Source: an uncultured Rubrobacteraceae bacterium (GTDB lineage Bacteria > Actinomycetota > Rubrobacteria > Rubrobacterales > Rubrobacteraceae). From it: a stretch of 11,174 bases of DNA. The stretch lies in NCBI GenBank assembly GCA_902806015.1, contig CADCUZ010000070.1, forward strand, positions 1 through 11,174. Direction: 5' to 3'. Below the pieces are notes generated by a model. The model saw only the letters and a list, made by a program, of their open reading frames with translations. It searched no databases and was not told where the DNA came from. Shown in pieces: positions 1-4,950 of the stretch (the first letter of the stretch is position 1; every line of letters begins with the position of its first letter). A program made the position numbers and the translations under genes.

Positions 1-285
1 CTCGCCTACGCCGGCCCAGAGGGTGCGGGCCTTTCTCTCTGAGGGGAAGACCCCGAAAGCTGAGGTCGAGACCTCGAACGGTTCGTGGCCTTCGCTCAAC
101 GGGGCAAGGGACACCTTCGCCCGGCCCAGAGCTTCCTCCGAGATTTCGCCCAGGAACTTGAGGGTCAGGTGGATCTTCTCGGGGACGGTGAGTCGAAAGG
201 CCTCACCCGACGGCAGGGCGAGCGCCGTGCGGTACAGTGCTTCTTGGACTTCGGGTGGCGGGAAGACGGCGACAAAGGCGCGCAC
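1..285 (-). CDS. thpR: RNA 2',3'-cyclic phosphodiesterase (2'-5' RNA ligase family), partial at left edge
   Basis: The 95 visible N-terminal codons read from a GTG at 285-283. They begin MRAFVAVFPPPEV and include EKIHLTLKFLGE, the family's first HxTL catalytic motif (His39, Thr41). ThpR proteins carry two HxTL motifs, hydrolyse RNA 2',3'-cyclic phosphates, and can ligate 2'-5' ends of tRNA halves in vitro. The second motif and the C-terminal half lie beyond the window, since the family is usually about 180-190 residues. The GTG is chosen because the conserved RxFVAxxPP strand starts there and no ATG is nearby. It lies 7 nt after the larB stop without a clear ribosome binding site, so translation is probably coupled to larB. 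The fold and family are secure. The in vivo substrate is unknown, as for most bacterial members. Confidence 0.88.
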   Translation of the reverse strand, partial: MRAFVAVFPPPEVQEALYRTALALPSGEAFRLTVPEKIHLTLKFLGEISEEALGRAKVSLAPLSEGHEPFEVSTSAFGVFPSERKARTLWAGVGE

Positions 286-292
286 CGTGTTC

Positions 293-1087
293 TCAGTCGG
301 GCTCGTGGCTAGTGCGGCGGGTGGTACGGCCGAGGGCCGCGCGGTTGGCGATGAGGGCGGCCGTGGCCCCGGCGCCGACCCCGTTGTCCACGTTCACGAC
401 CGAGAGGCCCGGGGAGCACGTCTGGAGCATGCCCAGGATCGCGGCGGTCCCGTCGCCGCCGAGGCCGTAGCCGGTGGAGGTCGGCAGCCCGATCACCGGC
501 ACGGCGATGAGACCCGAGACCACGCTCGGCAGTGCACCCTCCATGCCGGCTGCTATTATCAGGGAGTCCGGGTCGAAGTCCCCAAGCTTCTCCAGCGGCG
601 CAACGAGGCGGTGGATGCCGGCCACCCCGACGTCGTGGAAGCTCATCACCCGGGCGCCCATCTCGCGGGCCACGGCGAGCGCCTCCTCCAGCACCGGCAG
701 GTCGGAGGTGCCAGCGCTTAGGGCCCCGACGCGGCCGCCGGTCGGCTCGGGCTCGCCGGACCCCACCACGATGGAGCGACCGGCCCGCCGGAGCGGCGTG
801 TCTGGGAGGGTCTCGTGGATCTTCTCCTCGTGCTCGGGGGTGGGGGAGCTCACGATCACGCGTTCTCTGGAGTCGAGGAGGGCTGCGCAGATCGCGGCGA
901 CCTGGTTGGGGCTCTTGGCGCGGGCGTAGACGACCTCGGGGACGCCCTTGCGGTGGGCGCGGCCGAGATCGAGTACGGCGAACTCGTCCAGGTAGCGGAC
1001 CTCGCCGCCCTTCAGGCGCTCGGCGGCCGAGGCGGGGGAGAGGTCGCCGCTCGCGACGGCGGCCAGGGTCTTCTCGAGATCGTCCAT
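293..1087 (-). CDS. larB: Nickel pincer cofactor biosynthesis protein LarB
   Basis: This 264-residue protein has the family's usual length (about 250). A helical N-terminal region of about 115 residues is followed by a PurE/AIR-carboxylase-like domain (about 120-255). Diagnostic stretches are SAGTSDLPVLEEA, VGVAGIHRL, AAGMEGALPSVVSGL, VPVIGLPTSTGYG and LQTCSPGLSVVNVDNGVGAG. Cys224 in the last of these matches the conserved cysteine implicated in covalent substrate binding. LarB carboxylates the pyridinium ring of nicotinic acid adenine dinucleotide and releases AMP, the first step toward the nickel-pincer nucleotide of lactate racemase and relatives. The ATG at 1087 follows GGAGG on the minus strand at a short 2-nt spacing. 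The protein should be cytosolic. No larC or larE is visible; the next gene is thpR, so the cofactor's other genes and its user enzyme must lie elsewhere. Confidence 0.93.
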   Translation of the reverse strand: MDDLEKTLAAVASGDLSPASAAERLKGGEVRYLDEFAVLDLGRAHRKGVPEVVYARAKSPNQVAAICAALLDSRERVIVSSPTPEHEEKIHETLPDTPLRRAGRSIVVGSGEPEPTGGRVGALSAGTSDLPVLEEALAVAREMGARVMSFHDVGVAGIHRLVAPLEKLGDFDPDSLIIAAGMEGALPSVVSGLIAVPVIGLPTSTGYGLGGDGTAAILGMLQTCSPGLSVVNVDNGVGAGATAALIANRAALGRTTRRTSHEPD

Positions 1088-1117
1088 GTCCTCCGGGTCA
1101 GGGGTTGTGCTTCTGGG

Positions 1118-1124
1118 TATAGTA
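1118..1124. promoter_or_regulatory. Possible divergent promoter core between larB and the exchanger gene
   Basis: The 95-bp divergent spacer holds TATAGT on the plus strand (1118-1123) and TACTAT on the minus strand (1124-1119), both resembling -10 boxes. The minus-strand box would give larB a leader of about 25 nt containing its GGAGG. No convincing -35 box was found for either direction, so this is tentative. Confidence 0.3.
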
Positions 1125-1182
1125 CGCGTGCCAAGGGGTAAGAATCTAGCCCGTCCCTGCCCCCCGAACGGAAGAAGGTTTC

Positions 1183-2205
1183 ATGACGATAATCGAGCTG
1201 GTGTTCTCCCTAGCGGTGATACTGGGGGCCGCGATCCTGTTCACGAACGCGGTCGAGATCCTGGGCGAGCGGCTGAACCTTGGGGCGGGGGCGGTTGGGA
1301 GCTTGCTCGCGGCGGTGGGGACGGCGCTGCCGGAGACCATGATCCCGATAGTCGCCATCCTGGGGGCCGTGATCCTGGGCACGGGCGGGGCCGCCGCCGG
1401 CGAGATAGGCATCGGCGCGATCCTGGGCGCCCCGTTTTTGCTCGCGACGCTCGCCCTGTTCGTCGTCGGGGCGGCGGCCTTGACCTACCGGGGCCGCAGG
1501 AAGACGGGGAGCGAGATTACGACCGACCGCCAGACCGCCATCCCCGACCTCGGGTTCTTCCTCGTCTGCTTCACCCTGGCCGCCGCGGCGGGCATCGTGT
1601 CCTTGCCTTTGTTCTTGAAGATCTTGCTGGCGATAGGCCTGCTCGCGGCCTACGTCTTCTACGTGGTACGCACGCTAAAGAAGGACGACGAGCCAGAGGA
1701 GGGGGAGGCCCCGTCGAACCTCACGCTCTGGCCCTCGCAGTCCCCGGCGCCGACGTGGGCCGTCGCGGCGCAGCTACTGGGAACTATCGCGGTGATGGGC
1801 ACTGGCGCCCACTTTTTCGTGGGCGCCGTCGAGCACATCTCGACGGCCGTGGGCATCCCGGCGGGCCTGATCGCACTGGTCCTGGCGCCGCTGGCGACCG
1901 AGCTGCCGGAGAAGTTCAACTCGGTCATCTGGCTCAGGGAAAACAAGGACACCCTCGCCGTCGGCAACATCACCGGGGCGATGGTCTTCCAGAGCACCAT
2001 CCCGGTCTCGATCGGTATACTGTTCACGCCGTGGCAGCTCGACTTTTTGTCCGCCCTCGCCGCCGTGTTCGCCATCCTCTCCGGCATAGTCTTTCTGGGG
2101 TTCCTGCTGCGCAGGGCCCCGCTCCGGGCTTTCGTCATGCTCGGCGCCGGGTCGCTCTACATCGTGTTCGTGGCGACGGCGGTCGTCTACCTCGTGCGCG
2201 GTTAG
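1183..2205 (+). CDS. CaCA-family (sodium/calcium exchanger-like) cation antiporter
   Basis: The 340-residue integral membrane protein has about ten hydrophobic segments and the two internal alpha repeats of the Ca2+/cation antiporter superfamily. Alpha-1 is GSLLAAVGTALPETMIP (39-55, acidic Glu51), followed by EIGIGAILGAPF. Alpha-2 is APLATELPEKFNSV (235-248, Glu240 and Glu243), followed by GNITGAMVFQSTIP. A charged cytoplasmic loop near 164-178 (KKDDEPEEGE) separates the halves. These repeats form the ion-binding site that exchanges Ca2+ or another cation for Na+ or H+. The actual ions cannot be read from sequence. The ATG at 1183 is preceded by a GAAGAAGG ribosome binding site. A TerC-family metal exporter gene follows on the same strand, so both may serve cation homeostasis. 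Sequence outside the repeats diverges from the classical YrbG/ChaA groups. Confidence 0.85.
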   Translation: MTIIELVFSLAVILGAAILFTNAVEILGERLNLGAGAVGSLLAAVGTALPETMIPIVAILGAVILGTGGAAAGEIGIGAILGAPFLLATLALFVVGAAALTYRGRRKTGSEITTDRQTAIPDLGFFLVCFTLAAAAGIVSLPLFLKILLAIGLLAAYVFYVVRTLKKDDEPEEGEAPSNLTLWPSQSPAPTWAVAAQLLGTIAVMGTGAHFFVGAVEHISTAVGIPAGLIALVLAPLATELPEKFNSVIWLRENKDTLAVGNITGAMVFQSTIPVSIGILFTPWQLDFLSALAAVFAILSGIVFLGFLLRRAPLRAFVMLGAGSLYIVFVATAVVYLVRG

Positions 2206-2217
2206 GAGCATCCGACA

Positions 2218-2238
2218 GTGCGGGCAGCGCCCGGACAC
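2218..2238 (+). terminator. Hairpin after the exchanger gene, possible weak terminator
   Basis: A perfect 5-bp stem, CGGGC/GCCCG (2221-2225 with 2229-2233), closes on a 3-nt loop. It is extended by GTG/CAC across a 2-nt bulge. It lies 12 nt past the stop codon. No T tract follows, so it may only attenuate, or may stabilise the 3' end. Confidence 0.35.
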
Positions 2239-2266
2239 TCTGCTAAGATACCCTACTCGTCGTAAA

Positions 2267-2293
2267 GGTCGGAGGCTAAGGGGAAGCCGGACT
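2267..2293 (+). promoter_or_regulatory. Hairpin presenting the Shine-Dalgarno sequence of the TerC-family gene
   Basis: AAGGGG (2278-2283) is the best ribosome binding site for the gene at 2296, but it sits an unusually long 12 nt from the ATG. It forms the loop of a GGCT/AGCC stem (2274-2277 with 2285-2288), with outer GTC/GAC pairs at 2268-2270 and 2290-2292. A possible -10 box TAAGAT lies at 2244-2249 without a clear -35. The structure could modulate initiation. It does not match the manganese yybP-ykoY riboswitch. Confidence 0.3.
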
Positions 2294-2295
2294 AG

Positions 2296-2988
2296 ATGGA
2301 CTTTTTAACCGGAGAATGGCTCAGCGGCCTGGTCGGCGTGCTGGTTGTGAACCTGATCCTTTCGGGCGACAACGCCGTGGTCATAGCGATGGCGGCGCGC
2401 AGCCTGGAGGGTGCCAACCGCCGCAGGGCGATCATCTGGGGCGCGGCCGGCGCCGTGATCCTCAGGCTCCTCTTCGCGGCGGTCATCACCTTCCTGATCC
2501 AGATACCGTTCCTCCAGGTCGTGGGCGGGCTGCTCCTGATCTGGATCGCCTGGAAGCTTATCCACGACAGCGAGCCCGAGGATGACAAGATCGAGGCCGG
2601 GCAAAGCGCCTGGGATGCCATCCGGATCATCATCGTGGCCGACGCGGTGATGTCGCTGGACAACGTGATCGCGCTGGTGGCAGCCGCCAGGATAGACGGC
2701 CAGGTGAGCACCTCCCTGATCGTGATCGGGCTCGCGACCACGATCCCCCTCGTCGTCTTCGGCGCGGCGCTCCTGACCTCCCTGCTGAACCGCTTTCCCT
2801 TCCTCGTCTACCTCGGGGCGGGCCTGCTCGTCTACCTGGCCGTGGAGATGTTTTTCTCGGACGTTTTCCTGCACCACTACCTGGAGCCTCTCGCGAGCAT
2901 CGAGTGGATCATAGGGGTCGGCGCCGCGCTCGTCTTTACGGCCGCCGCCTGGCTGTGGTCGCGCCGCACACGCGGGACCGAAGCGTAG
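2296..2988 (+). CDS. TerC/YjbE-family integral membrane metal (probably Mn2+) exporter
   Basis: The 230-residue protein has about seven membrane segments and the two inverted TerC signatures. NLILSGDNAVVIAMA (19-33) carries Asp25 and Asn26, and VADAVMSLDNVIAL (114-127) carries Asp116 and Asp122. These acidic residues in half-repeats are thought to bind the metal. Members such as Bacillus YjbE/YceF export manganese and protect exported metalloenzymes; others were named for tellurite resistance. The ATG at 2296 is the only reasonable start, because a TAG stop immediately precedes it and MDFLTxEWL is the typical N-terminus. A short charged loop near 91-103 (DSEPEDDKIE) separates the halves. Same-strand placement 90 nt after a CaCA exchanger suggests a small cation-handling unit. 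The gene ends at a strong convergent hairpin. The family is firm and the metal inferred. Confidence 0.88.
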   Translation: MDFLTGEWLSGLVGVLVVNLILSGDNAVVIAMAARSLEGANRRRAIIWGAAGAVILRLLFAAVITFLIQIPFLQVVGGLLLIWIAWKLIHDSEPEDDKIEAGQSAWDAIRIIIVADAVMSLDNVIALVAAARIDGQVSTSLIVIGLATTIPLVVFGAALLTSLLNRFPFLVYLGAGLLVYLAVEMFFSDVFLHHYLEPLASIEWIIGVGAALVFTAAAWLWSRRTRGTEA

Positions 2989-2996
2989 CGACCGCG

Positions 2997-3018
2997 CGGT
3001 AGGGAACTTCCCCTACCG
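2997..3018. terminator. Hairpin between convergent genes, likely bidirectional terminator
   Basis: A perfect 8-bp stem (CGGTAGGG with CCCTACCG) encloses the 6-nt loop AACTTC. It lies between the ends of the plus-strand TerC gene and the minus-strand coiled-coil gene, and its right arm contains the latter's TAG stop codon. There is no T run, which is common in GC-rich genomes. Confidence 0.65.
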
Positions 3019-3450
3019 GTTCAGGAGCCGGTCCAAAAACCTCCTGTTCCTTAGACGCTCCAGCTCCGAAGCGCTCTCCTCCAGATCCTGCTCCACCCGG
3101 GCTATGTGCTCGACGCGCTCCATCAGCATCAGGCGCTCTTCGGCCGCCGCCCTGAGCTCCAGCACCTCCTCCGTGAGGCGTCGGCGCTCGAAGGTCGCTT
3201 CCTTGATCTCCCTCTGGAGCCGCGCGTTCGAGGCGCGAACCTCTTTGAGCTGGCCCGACAGGCGGCCCGCCTCCTCGCTGGCCCTCGCGAGTTCCCGCGC
3301 GACGACGGCCGCGCCGACCCGGCTGCGGACGGCCTCCAAGGGAACCCGCCCCCCTCCTCGCGCGAGCGGGCGGGCCTCGTCCTCAGGCACCCCCAAAAAG
3401 CGCGCGGCCTCCCGCACGGAGACGGAAGGGTCGGGCGTGGGATCAGCCAA
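3013..3450 (-). CDS. Small DNA-binding-like (excisionase/MerR-type) protein with long coiled coil
   Basis: The 145-residue protein is not assigned to a named family. Residues 10-45 (SVREAARFLGVPEDEAR, then GGGRVPLEAVRSRVG) resemble the winged helix-turn-helix of excisionase and MerR N-termini: a helix pair, a short glycine-rich wing, and a closing helix. From about 48 to 140 the protein is almost all charged heptad-like helix, a long coiled coil that should dimerise, ending in the basic tail RNRRFLDRLLNR. No membrane segment is present. The start is a TTG whose first 8 nt overlap the end of the upstream HMA-like gene (TTGGCTGA), which implies translational coupling. A GTG at codon 12 is an alternative start. 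The role could be a regulator or a nucleoid/cytoskeletal scaffold. Both are guesses. Confidence 0.75.
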   Translation of the reverse strand: MADPTPDPSVSVREAARFLGVPEDEARPLARGGGRVPLEAVRSRVGAAVVARELARASEEAGRLSGQLKEVRASNARLQREIKEATFERRRLTEEVLELRAAAEERLMLMERVEHIARVEQDLEESASELERLRNRRFLDRLLNR

Positions 3451-3679
3451 CTTCGGGGTCCGCGCCGGGGGAGGGCTCGAAGGCGTGGCCGGCCTCGCCT
3501 ATGGCCCCCTCGACTTTCTCCCTCTCCGCCTCCCCGCCCTCGAAGGAGACGGCGACGAGGCCCTTCTCGGAGTCCACGTTGACGAGGTTCACGAACCCCA
3601 GGCCCGTGAGGGCGCGCTCCAGCTTCTCCGCGTCCTCGGCGCCCGCCACGCCGCGCACCACGAACGTCAGGTCGGGCAT
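3443..3679 (-). CDS. HMA-fold (heavy-metal-associated-like) small protein lacking CxxC
   Basis: The 78-residue protein follows the beta-alpha-beta-beta-alpha-beta plan of heavy-metal-associated domains. MPDLTFVVRGVAG is the first strand and loop, AEDAEKLERALTGL the first helix, and FVNLVNVDSEKGLVAVSF the hairpin. AEREKVEGAIGEAGH forms the second helix, and an acidic tail follows. Where true HMA domains have GMxCxxC, this protein has GVAGAED, so it has no cysteine metal site and is unlikely to be a copper chaperone. The ATG at 3679 is preferred over an in-frame ATG at 3730 because GGGAGG lies 5 nt upstream of it. Its last 8 nt overlap the next gene, the DNA-binding coiled-coil protein, so the pair is probably coupled. 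A protein-protein adaptor role is possible but unproven. Confidence 0.75.
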   Translation of the reverse strand: MPDLTFVVRGVAGAEDAEKLERALTGLGFVNLVNVDSEKGLVAVSFEGGEAEREKVEGAIGEAGHAFEPSPGADPEVG

Positions 3680-3704
3680 CTGTGCCTCCCTTGGGTCGGT
3701 TTGG

Positions 3705-3784
3705 GGTGTCAGGTTAAAGGCATCGGGCATCAGGTGTCTACCGTACGGTCGTCACCTCACACCTGAAACCCGAGACCCGACGCC
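3705..3784. repeat. Inverted arrays of 7-bp repeats (GGYNTCR) around a 10-bp palindrome
   Basis: Five contiguous 7-bp units (3705-3739, for example GGTGTCA and GGCATCG) follow the consensus GGYNTCR on the plus strand; one, GGTTAAA, is poor. Next comes the perfect palindrome ACCGTACGGT (3740-3749). Five more units (3750-3784) then follow the same consensus on the minus strand, for example GGTTTCA and GGTCTCG. A further degenerate unit, GGTTTGG, precedes the array at 3698-3704. The block fills the space between the HtrA-like stop codon and the ribosome binding site of the HMA-like gene. Heptameric short tandem repeats (STRR) are known from heterocystous cyanobacteria. Here the mirrored layout could fold into an imperfect long hairpin in RNA. 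Confidence 0.8.
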
Positions 3785-3786
3785 TC

Positions 3787-4719
3787 CTACTGCTCCTGCT
3801 CGCGCGGGCGTATGGATAGGGTCTGCTCCTCGCCCCTCCTGAGGACCCTCAGTTCAAGGTCGCGGTTGATGGCGGACTCGTCCAGGAGGGCGAGGAGGTC
3901 GCCGTTGGAGCGGACGGGTTGGCCGCCGAGGGAGGTTATGACGTCCCCCGAACGGACGCCGGCCCTGAGGGCGGGGCTGTTCGGGGTGACCTCCCTGACC
4001 CCCGCGCCGCCCCCGACGCCCCCGCGCGCCGGCTGGGTCGCGACGACGACCCCCAGACGGGCGCGACGAACGCGGCCTTCGGTGACGAGGGAGAAGACGA
4101 CGCGGCGGAAGGCGCCGGAGACGGGCACGGCGAACCCTATGCCCTGCGCCCCGCCGATGATGGCGGTGTTTATGCCGATAACGCGGCCCGAGGCGTCAGC
4201 GAGCGGGCCGCCGGAGTTGCCGGGGTTGATGGCGGCGTCGGTCTGGATGACGTTCTCGATGGGGCGGCCCTCCTGGCCCCGGATGGAGCGCCCCAGGGCG
4301 CTGACCACGCCTGCTGTCACCGTGCTCTGAAAACCCAGAGGGCTCCCGATGGCGACGACGAGCTGCCCGACCACCAGGTTTTCCGCCTCGCCGAGCGCGG
4401 CCACCGTGGGCTCTTCTTTCGGCGTGAAGCGGACCACCCCGAGGTCGCTCGGGGGGTCGTCGCCCAGCACCTCCGCGGGGGCGGATGTCCCGTCCGAGAA
4501 CGTGACGCGCATCTCGCCGCCGTCGGCCCGTCGGCCGCCGGCCCTGCCCAGGCCGCGCACCACGTGGCTGTTGGTCACGGCGGTTGCCGAGGAGCCGTCC
4601 GTGCCGAGCACGACGCCGCTCCCCCCGCCGCGGCCGTCCTGAAGGCCGAGCGAGATCACCGCTGGCTCCAGCTTCTCCGTCACGTCCCGCACGGCCCGCG
4701 AGTAGGCGTCCAGCTCCAT
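3787..4719 (-). CDS. HtrA/DegP-like serine protease with PDZ domain, no visible signal peptide
   Basis: From the ATG at 4719 the protein has 310 residues. The trypsin-like domain carries the triad His52 (VTNSHVV), Asp92 (SDLGVVRF) and Ser169 (NPGNSGGPL), with the family's VVAIGSPLGF, QTDAAINPGNSGG and GIGFAVPV motifs. A single PDZ domain spans about 221-305 (RLGVVV, VTPNSPALRAGVRSGDVI, NRDLELRVLRRG). HtrA proteases degrade or refold damaged proteins, usually outside the membrane. Neither this start nor upstream extension shows a signal peptide or membrane segment, so it may be cytoplasmic. No clear ribosome binding site precedes the ATG. A GTG at 4764 placed just after a -10-like TACAAA is an alternative leaderless start (325 residues). 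A repeat block follows the stop, then two small minus-strand genes that may be cotranscribed. Confidence 0.87.
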   Translation of the reverse strand: MELDAYSRAVRDVTEKLEPAVISLGLQDGRGGGSGVVLGTDGSSATAVTNSHVVRGLGRAGGRRADGGEMRVTFSDGTSAPAEVLGDDPPSDLGVVRFTPKEEPTVAALGEAENLVVGQLVVAIGSPLGFQSTVTAGVVSALGRSIRGQEGRPIENVIQTDAAINPGNSGGPLADASGRVIGINTAIIGGAQGIGFAVPVSGAFRRVVFSLVTEGRVRRARLGVVVATQPARGGVGGGAGVREVTPNSPALRAGVRSGDVITSLGGQPVRSNGDLLALLDESAINRDLELRVLRRGEEQTLSIRPREQEQ

Positions 4720-4770
4720 GCTCTGCAGCCGCGAGCTCGCCGAAAGGTTCTCGAAAATCTCCACCCACAA

Positions 4771-4776
4771 TTTGTA
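4771..4776 (-). promoter_or_regulatory. Possible -10 box for the HtrA-like gene
   Basis: TACAAA on the minus strand lies 6 nt before a GTG (4764-4762) that is in frame with the HtrA-like gene. A transcript starting there would be leaderless from the GTG, or have a 45-nt leader to the ATG at 4719. No good -35 box was seen. Confidence 0.28.
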
Positions 4777-4887
4777 CCGCACCGCCCGGCGCGCGCCACC
4801 CGGAAAAACAGCCAGGATCCGGGGGTCGAACCACGGGTGCCCGGCCGAGGAGAGGCCATCCGGGGAACCGTTGTCTACCCGCGAGCC

Positions 4888-4916
4888 TTGAGCGCCGCGG
4901 TGGAGAGCTGTAACCT
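4888..4916 (+). promoter_or_regulatory. Possible promoter of the GT-C-like membrane protein gene
   Basis: TTGAGC (4888-4893) and TAACCT (4911-4916) are separated by 17 bp, in the right place for a leader of about 28 nt. The -10 match is poor. A short inverted repeat, GAGAG/CTCTC (4903-4907 with 4915-4919), overlaps the -10 and could be an operator or chance. Confidence 0.3.
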
Positions 4917-4939
4917 CTCTCGCAGCCAACCGTCGTGCC

Positions 4940-4945
4940 GGAGGT
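4940..4945 (+). promoter_or_regulatory. Ribosome binding site fixing a TTG start
   Basis: GGAGGT is separated by 5 nt from the TTG at 4951. An in-frame TAG (4945-4947) overlaps its last base, so the reading frame cannot begin further upstream. This strong site makes the TTG start convincing. Confidence 0.75.
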
Positions 4946-4950
4946 AGCTA

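Noticed and set aside
532..1122. Long plus-strand open frame opposite larB
   Set aside because: Its arginine- and proline-rich low-complexity product is typical of a shadow frame in GC-rich DNA, and larB on the other strand is clearly real.
2206..2295. Manganese (yybP-ykoY) riboswitch before the TerC-family gene
   Set aside because: The spacer is about 90 nt and lacks the conserved paired-loop sequences of that class. Only a small hairpin around the ribosome binding site is present.
3488..3499. GGCCGGCCTCGC shared with the hairpin at 7080
   Set aside because: The 12-bp match is inside the HMA-like coding sequence and does not extend further. It is easily chance in such GC-rich DNA.
3680..3730. 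Longer HMA-like protein starting at ATG 3730
   Set aside because: The extra 17 residues lie within the heptamer repeat block and have no ribosome binding site, whereas the ATG at 3679 has GGGAGG at ideal spacing.
3705..3784. CRISPR-like array
   Set aside because: The units are contiguous heptamers with no unique spacers and are inverted about a centre, so they are not CRISPR repeats.
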